Source: Cyclospora cayetanensis
Taxonomy: Eukaryota; Apicomplexa; Conoidasida; Eucoccidiorida; Eimeriidae
Direction: 5' to 3'
DNA: 64,000 nucleotides
Assembly: GCF_002999335.1 (NCBI RefSeq)
Contig: NW_020312159.1
Coordinates: 124,001 to 188,000, forward strand
Below, piece after piece: positions 23,243-34,477 of this stretch; the first letter of the stretch is position 1; every line of letters begins with the position of its first letter. Made by a program: the position numbers and the translations under genes. Under the pieces are notes generated by a model that was not told the origin of the DNA, did not search any database, and was given only the letters and a program-made list of their open reading frames with translations.

Positions 23243-24156
23243 AGATGTCAAGCGCGCATCTCTTTGCCCGTACGGAAGAGCAGCCGCACTGGCGTGATTC
23301 ACAGAGTGACGGCAGCAGCAGCTACAGGAGCTTCGGCGTTGCACTGGAGGGAAGACAGCAGCGCGCAAAGCCCCCAGTGCTGTCAAGCTATTCTGTACAG
23401 CATGCTGCTGCAAAGCTCTGCTTGCTGGGCGGCGGCAGCAGCAGGGGCAGCAGCGCCGCAGATCGCGAAGGTCACAAACACATACACAGTGACAGACGCA
23501 TTGGTGCGGGCACCACAGCCGTCGGAGAGACGCGGAGGAAGCCTACGAAAGGCACCTTGCGAGGTCCGCCGTGTAAGGCTTTCCTCTTTACGATGGTCGC
23601 TGTACTGTCGCAATTTGAGGCACAATCGCGTTTGGCGCGAAATGCCGCGCGGGTTAGGTGCCGCACATACACATGCTCTATTGGGAGTCGGGTCGAGGGA
23701 AGGGCGGGAGGGGGGAGGTAGCACCAACGAAACGGAGCGGCACACAAGAAGCAGCGAGACGGAGAGTGACACTGCCCATTTGGCACACATGCCGTGGCGG
23801 TGCAGCAGAGGCTGCATGCAAATTGCCAGAGTCGTATCTTTTTAGATGCATAGTTAACCATAAGGAAACTAGCAAGACTCAGGTGCCCCGCAGGCACTTT
23901 TCCAAAGAAACAGCAGGTGCCCGGCAGCTTACTGCGACAGCCAAGTGACCGCTACAAAAGTGAAAAGACGGAAACTGACGCTGCGGCGCAGAAACTGAGG
24001 GCATCAGGGGGAAGGGTGCGGGGGAGGGTGAGAAGGAGCGAAACTCGCCACATGAGGGTCGAGGATAGAAAAGACACAGAAGTACACCCACACTCTCTCG
24101 AGAGGCCCTTCCCCGCCCCCTCTGGCCTTTTACCCTTTCCCCCTGTGTCGCACATA
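23243..24156. other. Convergent intergenic region between ValRS and GPAT
   Basis: The two flanking genes point towards each other, so this ~900 bp holds both 3' ends. Several overlapping frames are open on both strands, but none shows family motifs; they look like GC-rich noise. Confidence 0.5.
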
Positions 24157-27100
24157 TCAGATGATCTCAGTGACGCCATTGAAGGGCGCCTTCATCTGCA
24201 AAGGAGCAAACTGACGCCGCAGACGCAAAAGACGCTTCGTGTCCAAGTCGAGTAGTACCTGCGCATGCAGTCCGCAGCAGGTGCGCAGCCTCCTTGGTGC
24301 GTGCTCTGTCTGTCTGTCTCTCTACATATATATATATATATATATGTACAGGAAGTGAGGTCGAGGCCTGTCGCCCTAACGCTTCGCGCTGTAGGGTGTT
24401 TTGCGTAGCTCGGAAAACCCCACAGACAGCCAAAAGGAACAAGCGGCAAGAAACGCTTAGCAGCAGCAGGAGGCCAAAACACGAGACACCGCCGCGGCAC
24501 TGCAGCGCGAGCCTCTGCAAGCCCCTAGAGAGCCGTAATCTGTCGGCAACGAGGTGTGCATGCGCAAATACAATCGGGTGGCCTTTTAGAGACTTGCTCG
24601 AGGCCCCTTTCCCCGCTTCCTTTACGCCGCTTGGCGAAGGTGCGCAGAGGACCGTCGTTCGCAAATGCGCTCTCTAACAGAAGCCTTTTTACGCATACCG
24701 TCGGTAAGGCCCTTTGAATGTCTTGCGCAAATGTGAGAGACACCGCTGGTCCTAGTTGATGGACTGCGTCTCTGACCTGAGCAGCACACAGCGCGCATGC
24801 AAGGGAGCCGCCGCGCACTTCAGCAAAGCGACATGCAATGCTCAAGAGGCAAGTCATGCAGTTAGCGCTGATGAGCAGGACGCCAGCAGTCGAGGACCCT
24901 CTTCTTCTTCTGCCTGTGGGCTAAGGCTTCCAACCTTGATCTGCATCAGGATGCGCTGCGTGATAAGCTCCTTGTCCGTCTGCCTCCATATATTGACGCT
25001 CCCCACTACCACCATCGTGACAATGCGCAGCTGCTGGAAAAGCGGCAAAAGGCGCTCCGCTTTGCGCATGCTAACTAAAACCGCAGCACACAGCATCGCC
25101 AACAAGAAACACCCCACAGCACTGGCTGAACAGACAGACAGAGATCCGCTGAAAACGCGCACGTTGACATTGGTATATGCAGTATATATACATATGTATG
25201 TATAGTCTACGCCTACGGGAGGAGCAACTGGGGAAGACGCAAGGGTGGATGCACACAGCGAGGGGAAAAGGCGCATGCGCACAGTAGTAGAGAACTGGAA
25301 GGAGGACTACCGCGGTGAGCATCGATAGCACCAAGTCGAGCCACGTCCTGCATGCCAATGCGCGAAAACATCGCAACACACACTCAGGGAGCAGCACAGA
25401 GCATGCATGAAGTGGCGCTACGCGCAGGCGGTACGGAGTGGGCAAACAGCCCCTCGAAACTGACTGACGTCCAGACAGACAGACAGACAGGCAAGCAAGC
25501 AGGCAGGCAGAGGGAGAAGCTAGGTGCATAGTTATCACGAGATGCGGCACACACCCACACCCACACATACAGTGCTAGCTCGTGAAACAAAGAGACTCGG
25601 ATCCCGTGAGACCAGGAAATACGGCAGAAAGCGGAAGCTTCTTTGGAAAGCACAAGGAGAATCGCGTGAGAGGATTAGACAGAGTCAAGAGTTCTCGTGC
25701 GGAAGGGGGGGGGAACGATGAAAAGTATTTTCACAGGCGCATCGAGGCGCGCAAGCCAAGCGCAAGAAGGTCGGCACTGCAGACAGCGGACGCACTTTAA
25801 AAAGACGAGCCCAAAGACTGCGCCATAGAGGAGGTTGAACAAGGGGACTAAGACAAGGAGCACCATGATCTTGTAGCTTGCCACGACGTCCATCCCCTTC
25901 AGCTTCACGCGGCTCTCCCGGACGGCCTGAGAGACAGCAGAGGCATGAAAATACAATGCACTAGAACTCGAAAGGAAACACGTGCCAGGGTAGCCGTTGA
26001 ATGGGAAAAGACGAGCTGCTCATGCTTGCAGGCGGACTGCGGCTTTTCGAGAGACAAGGGCAGAGCGGCGAGAGCCAGCAGCAGCGCTTGGAATCAAGAG
26101 AGGAGAAGAAAAAGAGAACGAAAAAAAGAGGACAAGCGTGTTCATGGGGAGAGAAGGTAAAATGAGTGGTGGGTGGTGATGGGTAGTAGTACGTGGAGGG
26201 GAGGGGGGTTGCGGCGTCGAACCTTCTGTCTCTGTTTATCGGCGAGGATGTTGGCTATAATTCGCAGAGGGGCCCAGAGAGGCAGTAGGGGGAGGCCCTG
26301 TGGCGCACAGGGTAGGAGCAGCGCGCGGAGACGTGCAGCCGAATAGTGTACAGCGTGAGAGACAGACAGACAAACAGACAGACAGCCGACCAGCTGGCTG
26401 TCGACAAACCGAGAGAGACAGAGAGACACTGGGGTGCGTAGAGAGAGAGAGAGAGAAAGAAAAAAAGAGAAAGAGAGAAACAGCGACCGCCAACATGGAA
26501 CCTTCAGACAGCCTTCGCTGTATTAAGACGTGGCAACGGCTAGAGTCAGATGAGGAGGGATCGGGGATCCAGTGCGCTGTGTGGAGCTGCGTCTCCGCAA
26601 AGCGGCGAGAAGGCAGCGACGGGGGGCAGGAAGAGGCCTCGAGCAAGCCTCCCAGAATATTTCCAGTGCCAAAATATATACATATATATATGTATGTGTA
26701 CAATATATACATGTATACACCCATACATACGCACACTGCATTGTCGAGAACTTACAATTGCTGCACAGTAAACTATAGCAACAAGCGTCTCTGCTAGGCA
26801 GAGTGTGGCACCAGAGGGCGACTGCTTCAGCAACCAAACTTGACGGTCAGCTAGCCGTCGAGTCTCTAATGCAGAGGCGTAATGCGTGAGGCTCTGCCGC
26901 AAGTCCAGCAGTACTGCGCAGTACAAGAACCCAGCACAATGAGGCCTCGCATGCACTCCACGGGTGGCTGGCGGGAGAAAGGGGAGGGCACAAACACGCC
27001 ATATGCACAGGAGATGACATACAGGAAGACAACGAGCGGCAGAGCAAAAACAGACAGGCAGACATATACATATATACACACTAAGAGAGACAGAGAGAGA

Positions 27101-30100
27101 GGGACAAACACACAGAGAGACAAATACGCGCATACACACACAGAGAGAGACAGACAGACGCTCGCAAAGAGAGAGAGAAAGAAAGAAAGTGAGCGTGCGA
27201 GCAAGCGAGCGAGAAGCAGACAAAGCGAAAATGTTGGGACTGGAGAACTGTTTCCATTAACGCCAGATGCCACTTTGAAGCGGGTTTATCTTAGCTAGCA
27301 AGAGGCGGGCGCAGTGTTTTTGAGCATTTTCCTCGCTCTCTCTCTCTCTTTGCAAGAGGAGAATGAAGGGGAAAGGATGGGGAGAGGGCGGCAGACGGAG
27401 AGGCAGCGTGAGGAGTCCGATGTCTCGCTGCTGGCAGTGTTCTGCGTAACAAGTCTCACTGGGGTTGTGGGCAGCGCGCCAGAAGATTTTGCTGATAAGC
27501 TGCATCAAGAGGAAGTAGCGTGCCTCCGCCAGCCGCAGGCGCTCCGGGGGATACAGACTCTAAACGGACAGGGGCAGACAGGCAAGCAGGTCAAACTGAA
27601 GATGGAGTCGTGTGAAGAAGCGTTTGGCTAAGAAGGCAAGAGAAGAGGGTGGCAGTGCGCGTCTCAAGCGACTCGAATACGGCGAAAGCAAACAATCAAA
27701 AAATGGTGAGGAAAGGGCCGCTGCATGCATGCATGCATGTGCATGCACTGGGCGCTACCGGTGCATACCAAGAGCGTTTGAAAGACTCGTTGCGGCGAGC
27801 CATTAAAAAAAGCGAGAAGGGAGGGAGAGGGGGTGGGGAAGAAATAAGATGCAAGGGGCAGGTGTGCAATGGTGAGGCGGGGGCACACGGTGGGGAGAAA
27901 ATATGGACGCAGAGAGGGGAATATTTTTTGCAAGCGTTTGAAGAGGGTCGAACAACCAGGGATGCTGGTGGAGGAACGTCTTTAGGCACGGTGATGGAAG
28001 TATGGAGAAGGCCAGCAACGGGCAGAGTGAACTCGTCTCACTGCACAAAGACGAATTTGTGCCATGGCTTCATAATCCTGAGCGGTAACAATGCAGGAGC
28101 GAAGGCCCTGTTGCGCACAGCAACACGCCACTCAGCGCTAGAGATTTTCCGCTTGATTGGAGGCAGAAGAGAGGCTGCAGCAGACACTAGAGAGTTTGTT
28201 TGCAGCTGCAGACGCCTCTGCCCCAGAAACCCCCCGCGCTAAAACGATTTGCAGCACCCGCTGCGACACGAGCACCCGCTGCAACACGAGCACCCGCTGC
28301 GACACGAGCACCCGCTGCAACACGAGCACCCGCTGCAACACGAGCACCCGCTGCGACACGAGCACCCGCTGCAACACGAGCACCCGCTGCAACACGAGCA
28401 CCCGCTGCAACACGAGCACCCGCTGCAACACGAGCACCCGCTGCAGCAGCCAAGTTTACTCGCTCGACTTGGTTGAGGATCTTTGCTGTTGCGCCTCTCC
28501 GATCGACGGCGTAGTCGAGGGCCATCTCGCGAGTCACCTGAAGGGAGACGCAGCACGAGACCAGTGGAAGCGGCAAGCGCATGCGTGCAGGAAGCAGAAC
28601 GCACTCGGCTATCGCTTGCTCGACAAGACGGAAAAGCAAGAATCTCTGGGAGAAAACGCGGCATAACACGCATAAGGACGGACAGGCACAGGGTCGCCAA
28701 TGTGGACGCTCGCTCGCGATTGCATCTTGTGGGGGTTGTGGTAAGTCAAGCCGACGGGGACGAGAAGCACTTCCTCTGCCCCGTGCTGCATCGCCGTAAG
28801 CGCCATGATAGCGACTCCCGCCTTCAACGGCAGCAGCGTTGTTCGGTCGTGGCTTCCCCCCTGCAGAAGGGGACGACACAGGAGTCTTCTCAAACATTCA
28901 GGAGGGGGGGAAAGAGGGGGAAGGAGGGGGAAAGAGGGCGCTCAGATTACCGCTTCAACAAGCGATTCACTGCTCGTGACGGCATTTCTCGTGCCAGCCA
29001 CCGCAACAGCAACTCGGCACACAAACCAAAGACGCCCCCACGCACGCAAAATACACACAGGCACAGAACAACTTGCCTCAGGAAAAATACCAATAGTGTC
29101 GCCTTCGACGAGACTTTCTGTTACGGACTCGTACACTTTGGATTGATCTATCCGCGGTGCAATCTGCAAAAAAAACACGCACGAGGTGAATCGGCCACCA
29201 CCGGCAGACTGGAGAAGCCTTGACAGGAGGCTTTGTTGCTTTCACGCGAAACATCTAAAATATATAGATATATGTATGTATATGTATACGATCCATCTCT
29301 CCCCCGCCATGCCCACCTATACACCCCCATGTTGCTAGTCTGCGTCCAGTGGCAGTGCCTTAGCTCTCGAGGGGGGCACTCAGCGCTCAGCCCATTCATC
29401 GCATTGTTGTTGCTCTCCCATCTCAAGAGCACGTGCGAGACACGCATGCAACCCCTCCCACGGCATGTGCAGCTCAAAAGGTCTCTCTCTCTCTCTCACT
29501 CTGTGTGTGTCTTACTTTATACTCCACGGGTGGTCCGAACGCGTCATCCTCGTCTTCTGCTGCTCCAGCAGACACCTCTAGCGCTGCTGCTTCTGCTGCC
29601 AGGGCTGCCTCCGCAGCCTGCGCAGCAGCGGCAGCCGCTGCAGCGACTGCTGCAGCACCTGCGCTGCTGCACGAGCTAGCTGCACGGCCGTGTGCAGCTG
29701 TTGCCGCAGACGCTGCTACAGCTGCAACTTCCTTGGCTGCTGTCTCCTTTGACGCCTGACAGACGACCCGGCGCCTCAACCCCGTGTCGTCTTCTGCCTT
29801 TTTAAAGTGCTGCTGCTGCTCCTGCTGCTGTTGGTGATGGTGGTGGTGATGCGCGCTGTTCCCCAGACTGCCTCCGCTGCCAGTGCCCCTTTTATTCAAC
29901 ATTAGTGCTGCCTCGGCGATAGCAGCAGCATACTCTGCGTCTGCTGCAGCATCCGCTGCAGCAGACGCTTCAGCTGCGGCTGCGGCTGCATCTGCTGCCA
30001 GAGCAGCAGCAACGCGGGCCGCTTCTTCTGCTGCTGCATCCGCCACAGCGGCTGCATCCGTTGCGTCTGCTGCGGCAGTCGCACGGATATCTCTGAAGAC

Positions 30101-32241
30101 GCCATCTGACGAGAACTCCTCGGAGTCTCCTGCTGCTGCGCGCTCAGATCTTTCCACGGCCTTCTGCAGCGGCACCTCGTCATGGGCAGCTCCCCCCTGC
30201 TCCCTCTGCAGCTCGCCGACACCCTCGCCAGTTCCCCTGTGGCTGTTGTTTCCGCCGCAAACGAAAACTGCAGCGTCGTGCTCGGTGTCTGGCGAGGCGG
30301 AGGGGGCGCCTGCGAGCAGCTCGCTGTCTGCTGCTGTCGCCGTTGTGGCGGAAGCAGCACTGGGAACAACGACCTCATCTGCATGAGGAGGAGCAGCAGC
30401 AGCAGCGGCGTGGAGTGTAGGGACACCCCACGACTCGTTGCGGTGCAGTGACGAAAAGGGCGGCAATGGCTGCGGATCTGCACTAACGAGCATATTGGTG
30501 TCGCTGAACACGGCCTTCACGTGGTACGCCCCCGACGGCGTTATAATCGTGTCACCCGTGGAGACTTCTTTTGTAAAGCGCGTATTTATGCCCTTCACAC
30601 ACAGAGATATCCAACGAGAGGAAAACGATTGAGCCGCTCGACTGGCCTCCTGAACCGCTGCTGCTCCCGCCGCAGCACGAGGCCTCTCCAGTCCATCGCC
30701 GCCGTTCAAACTTGAATTCTGCACGCTTTTAAGGGAATTGTTGCTGGTAAAACTGGTGCTTGGGCATGTTCTGGGCTGATTGTTCTCGCTGGCTGCTCCT
30801 TCACCCGTCGCGCCCTCGCCATCTCCTAGCGGAGGCTGCAGAGGTTGCATCTGGTGTGTCTGCTGCGGATGGTTTTGCTGCTGCTGAGTGTCAGCTCCCA
30901 CGAGGCCTTCGTCGAAAATTTTGGTACCCGGCATAACTCTCAGCATTCCACTGCCCTTGCGGCTCTCGTCTTCACCTCTGCGAACGCCAATGCAGGCAGC
31001 CATCCTGGCAAGGCATCCAACAACTCGTCGCTTCAGCGACTTCGCCGCGATGAGGAACCGAACCTGGCGGGGAATGATGGAAACAAGCATCTGAGGCAGC
31101 CACATACATACACACACACACGCAAACACACACACATAAACATACACACATGAAAACATATGCATATACACATAAAAACATATACACATACATATTAACA
31201 TATACATATACATACACACATAAAAACATGTACATATACATATACACATACAAACATATACATATACATACACAAGACGCCAACAGCTTCACGCTCTTGC
31301 TAAAAGCATGAACTGTCGATGGACCACCCTACACTAAAGATCGATGCTCATGGAGGACTCGATCATCTGCAAAAGTGGGGTGGCTACGGATCAGTCCAAG
31401 AACAAAGCGCATGGAATATCCGAGTGATAAAACAAGGATCATATACACATACAAGTATATGCGTGTAACGCTACAGACAGAGAGACTCAAAAACCAGACG
31501 TGCATTCCGCGCATGGTATGCAACACTCTGCATCAGCACCTTCACACATGCGGTGTATACATTCAACGCAAGCATGTGGAGACACGCAGAGCTGCTTGTA
31601 TATGTTTGAAGGCACATAGAGGCTAAAAATAACCTGAACGGCGATGGTACGTTGAATCCATGCGTTAAGGTCCTATCAGTGCAATGCCAAGTGGAAGCTC
31701 TCTAGGATTTCCGCGGGCCTTAACAGCGCTGCATACGGTGCTTCTACAGCGAATCTAAAAGCGACTCAGAGGTGTGCACTGACGCATGCATCGAGGAATT
31801 GGTTATTATGGTTTCCGACGAAGATGACCTGCAGGAACACTCAACGAGACAGTGGACGGCGGCCGGATTCTTTGAAGAAACGAGGAGGTTTCTAGTCGCG
31901 TGAATGAACTGTGACACTCATGAACAGCGAGAAAACGAGAGAGAGATGAAAGGGGTGGCAGGCACGATACAAGGAGCACCGGAGAAAACTGCACACGGCA
32001 GAAGGCATAGTACGCAGCAGGGCATCAGCTGCCGCATGAGAGCCTCATTGGAGCGGGTTCGAGAGGTCTCTATGAAGGATAAGGGTGAATAAACTCTCCG
32101 GTACGAACGTGAATGGTTGCTGTGTGTGTGTGCAATACGCACTGGACCGTAAAGGGGTATCCTCTCCTTGTAGATGACGGCGACCTCCTTGAAGAAGGAG
32201 CGCACGATCGCCACGCAGAGCCATTTTACAAGGAAATACAT
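24157..32241 (-). CDS. GPAT: Glycerol-3-phosphate acyltransferase, SCT1/GAT1 family, about 16 exons
   Basis: Transfers an acyl chain to glycerol-3-phosphate, the first step of phospholipid synthesis, normally at the ER. In-phase exons: 32241-32143, 31828-31784, 31090-29516, 29163-29077, 28860-28684, 28537-28460, 28107-28042, 27559-27460, 26913-26840, about 26297-26223, 25926-25796, 25347-25283, 25074-24935, 24776-24699, 24195-24157. Motifs in order: FFKEV...IPLYGP, acyltransferase block [103 protein letters not shown] and C-terminal TM segments. At least 940 aa. Exon 3 carries a several-hundred-residue insertion with Gln, Ala and His runs. The exon 4 donor is GC (GAG|GCAAGT). Unresolved: what lies between 26840 and 26297, whether the last 39-nt exon is right, and whether an exon precedes the ATG at 32241. 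Confidence 0.87.
24325..24346. repeat. (TA)n microsatellite, last GPAT intron
   Basis: About ten TA units, preceded by TCTGTCTGTCTC. It lies in the intron between GPAT exons ending at 24699 and starting at 24195. Confidence 0.9.
25474..25511. repeat. (GACA)n/(GGCA)n microsatellite in a GPAT intron
   Basis: Tandem CAGACAGA tetranucleotides passing into GCAAGCAA and GGCAGGCA. It is between GPAT exons 25926-25796 and 25347-25283. Confidence 0.9.
26355..26480. repeat. (GACA)n and (GA)n microsatellites in GPAT
   Basis: GACAGACAGACAAACAGACAG, then AGAGAGAGAGAGAG and AAAAAAGAGAAAGAGAG tracts. They fall in the unresolved interval between GPAT exons ending at 26840 and starting near 26297; part could be read as Leu/Ser/Cys-rich protein if that exon extends upstream. 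Confidence 0.85.
26671..26740. repeat. (TA)/(TATG) microsatellite in a GPAT intron
   Basis: ATATATACATATATATATG followed by degenerate TACA/CATA units, inside the intron after the GPAT exon 26913-26840. Confidence 0.85.
27061..27190. repeat. (GA)n/(CA)n tract in a GPAT intron
   Basis: Alternating AGAGAGACAGAG, ACACACAGAGAG and GAAAGAAAG runs over ~130 bp in the intron between GPAT exons 27559-27460 and 26913-26840. Confidence 0.85.
27722..27748. repeat. Tandem TGCATGCA motif in a GPAT intron
   Basis: Four overlapping TGCATGCA units, a short break (TGTG), then another GCATGCA. The hexamer core GCATGC is a known apicomplexan AP2-type target; whether this copy works is unknown. It lies in the intron between GPAT exons 28107-28042 and 27559-27460. 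Confidence 0.85.
28255..28444. repeat. 18-bp minisatellite, 10.5 copies, in a GPAT intron
   Basis: The unit is CACCCGCTGCRACACGAG, where R is G or A. Ten full copies run from 28255 to 28434 plus a 10-bp partial copy; the R position reads G A G A A G A A A A along the + strand. Because 18 is a multiple of three and the unit has no stop in most frames, long open frames appear on both strands (STRCNT, APAATR, VAAGAR, LVLQRV). The reconstructed GPAT splices around it: exon end 28460, next exon start 28107. Confidence 0.92.
31101..31275. repeat. (CATA)n/(CA)n microsatellite in GPAT intron 2
   Basis: Degenerate ACATACAC, CATATACA and ATAAAAACAT units over ~175 bp, wholly in the intron 31783-31091, just upstream of the exon starting at 31090. 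Confidence 0.9.
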
Positions 32242-34477
32242 TTGGGAATAGAGGTAGAACGGCTCATGCAAGGAGGGAGGGGGCGCAAATCGACCAGAAA
32301 CCTTTCGCGAAAACACCTGGTCCAGTGCTTCCTAGCACCCCGAGGTGGGCAGACACACGATGGAGCTGTTTCTTAAGTGTAGAGACTCCGTGAATACGGG
32401 GGAAACATCGACGCAAATGACCACCGCGCTGAGACTCTCATGACGCGCCTCCTTCCAAAAGCGCAAGCAAACCTTTAGGGCCGAGTTGCGGTTGCAGCTG
32501 TTGCAACTGACGAAATTGAAGCTGATGGCCTGCGGAATGAGTGTCTGCGGGGTTTGGAGAAACTAAATGATTTAAACACCCTGATAGCGAATCTGATCCC
32601 AACCCAGTGCCTTTCCCTGGGCAAGTTTACAGATACGTCGGGATTGTTTCTATTCTGGACTCGGCGGATGCAGGGGCTGCTGTAGATGCGCCGGATGTTG
32701 CTTTTCCTGCCGGGTGCAAGAGCCTCTTCTCGAAGCCCCTATCTAATTCAAGTCCTAGATTCTGGATATTGAGAGGCAGGGTCTAGAGTTAGCTTCCAAA
32801 AAAGCGCTGCTGCCGAAAGCCATGCGCTGCTTTGAGGAGGGCTGGAAGCGTCCTGTGTCTGTTAGCGGTTAATCCTTGCGATTCTAATGGGACCTCGACA
32901 ATATTTACCTAATTAGTAAATAAACTTGAAAGGAGGCAACAAACTCCTTACACAGCCTCAGTGGCGTACGCTTGGCTCGGCAGTCAGTCACTTGACTGCC
33001 ATTTGTGCTGGTGGGCCCTTCCGAGCCGTCGGAAGCATCCGAGCCGTTAGGTTGTTCATGTTGCAAGCTCGCACACTGAGCTGAAACTTTCAGCCACGGT
33101 TGTGCAGTGTTCTGTTCATGTTTTTTGTACGTTTAGAGGGTTGGATCTTTTGATCCGCATAGAAGATCAGTGTCAGCCCAGGTGAGAGCACACCTGAACC
33201 CCCTGCTGCTTCCACGTGGAAAGCATACGTGCTAAATCTGCTTGTATATGGCATATGTAGTGGAGCTGGTTCCCGCTACTGTTTCCAGAAGACAGAATAC
33301 TCCATTGTAACACTGTTACTGCCAAGCCTTAAAACACGTTGCCTACTTCCACTGTTCCTTTCGCATGGAATTCAGGAAAGCCCGAGCGTTTCTTTGATTA
33401 AGTGACCTGCAGCACAGCTGCGTGCTACGGCATGCCTTCAGGGAGAGACACTGTTTTGGGAGGAATGCTCGGCTCAGGAAACCCCAGGCTTTGGCGGGCT
33501 CAGCTGGCACATCGCAGCCGTTGTTCTATTGCCATTAAAAGGAGGCCCCTGGCCCCACACCCCATTCAAGAGCACAGGGAATGCTCCCTAGTGTCTTTAT
33601 ATAAGACGTGCCTCGCCCGAAGCTCTGCCCCCACCACACTTGCACGGCTTGAGGGGACGGCGGACAGCTGGGATGCGTGCTGCTTCACCCTTTAAGCACT
33701 CTGGGTAACCAAAGCAGGAGCACTTGGTAGCTTTTAGCGCAGCACTACAGCACTCACTCTGCTAGTTTGGAGCTACGTATACCTTTTATGCAAGCAAGCA
33801 AAGCAACCACGTCAAACAGTCAACGTATGACTTTATCCTGTATAAATAGAACTACTATGGGGGAATGTGCCTAAGCTGACTTTGAACCACTGCCTTGGAA
33901 CCTCTACTTGGTTCGGCGTATTGGATTCCCCACGTTGCCTACGGGACCTCCACCCTGCTATGCAAGCATGCACATGCTAATGTATGGGTGCACGCGCTCA
34001 CACTGCTTTTAAAATATCTAAGATTCTCAGAGTGGGAAGAATCCTTTGGCCAGTGGAGTTACGTGTGGTGGTAATAAAAAAGAGATCATGCGCTTTTCTA
34101 ATGGATTTGGTTGCATTAGGCTGTAGGTGCTGAAAGGAAGTACTTGACCACAACGAATGTTGGCGGTACGGCATGAATAGTAGCTGACGCTGCCCTTGCC
34201 TTGTTTCCCGGACTTCTGGCTTTCGTGCCATTAGGTGAGTTAGACACACTGGGGTTTTACTGCATACAAGCTGTCTGGGCTAATGTAAAAGCGCGATTCC
34301 ACCTTCCACCCAAGCTATACCCTCGTATTGCAGCAGCCCTGAAATAGGAAATCTGTACAGTACCTGCTGTCTAACTCCTTGTTTTTCAGCTTTCGATGGT
34401 CATAAAAAGAGCAGACGGAGCTGTCCTGTGCCTCCATATTTCGCTGCTTTGGGACTGTCCTGAGTTTGAGGCTTGCG
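32242..34477. other. Gene-poor stretch between GPAT and the four-TM gene
   Basis: No open frame above about 100 codons and almost no CAG repeats. The part next to 32241 must hold the GPAT promoter and 5' UTR, possibly with an extra N-terminal exon. I see nothing else I can name. Confidence 0.5.

Noticed and set aside
25071..25568. Long minus frame rich in Cys and Leu
   Set aside because: Only two short pieces of this region are GPAT exons (25347-25283 and 25074-24935, in different frames); the rest is intron with a (GACA)n repeat.
28255..28444. CRISPR-like array of regular repeats
   Set aside because: The units are contiguous with no unique spacers and the genome is eukaryotic; it is an ordinary minisatellite.
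28138..28514. Repeat proteins (LVLQRV, STRCNT, APAATR)n on both strands
   Set aside because: The 18-bp unit is stop-free in several frames; the GPAT motif order splices around it, so none of these frames is supported.
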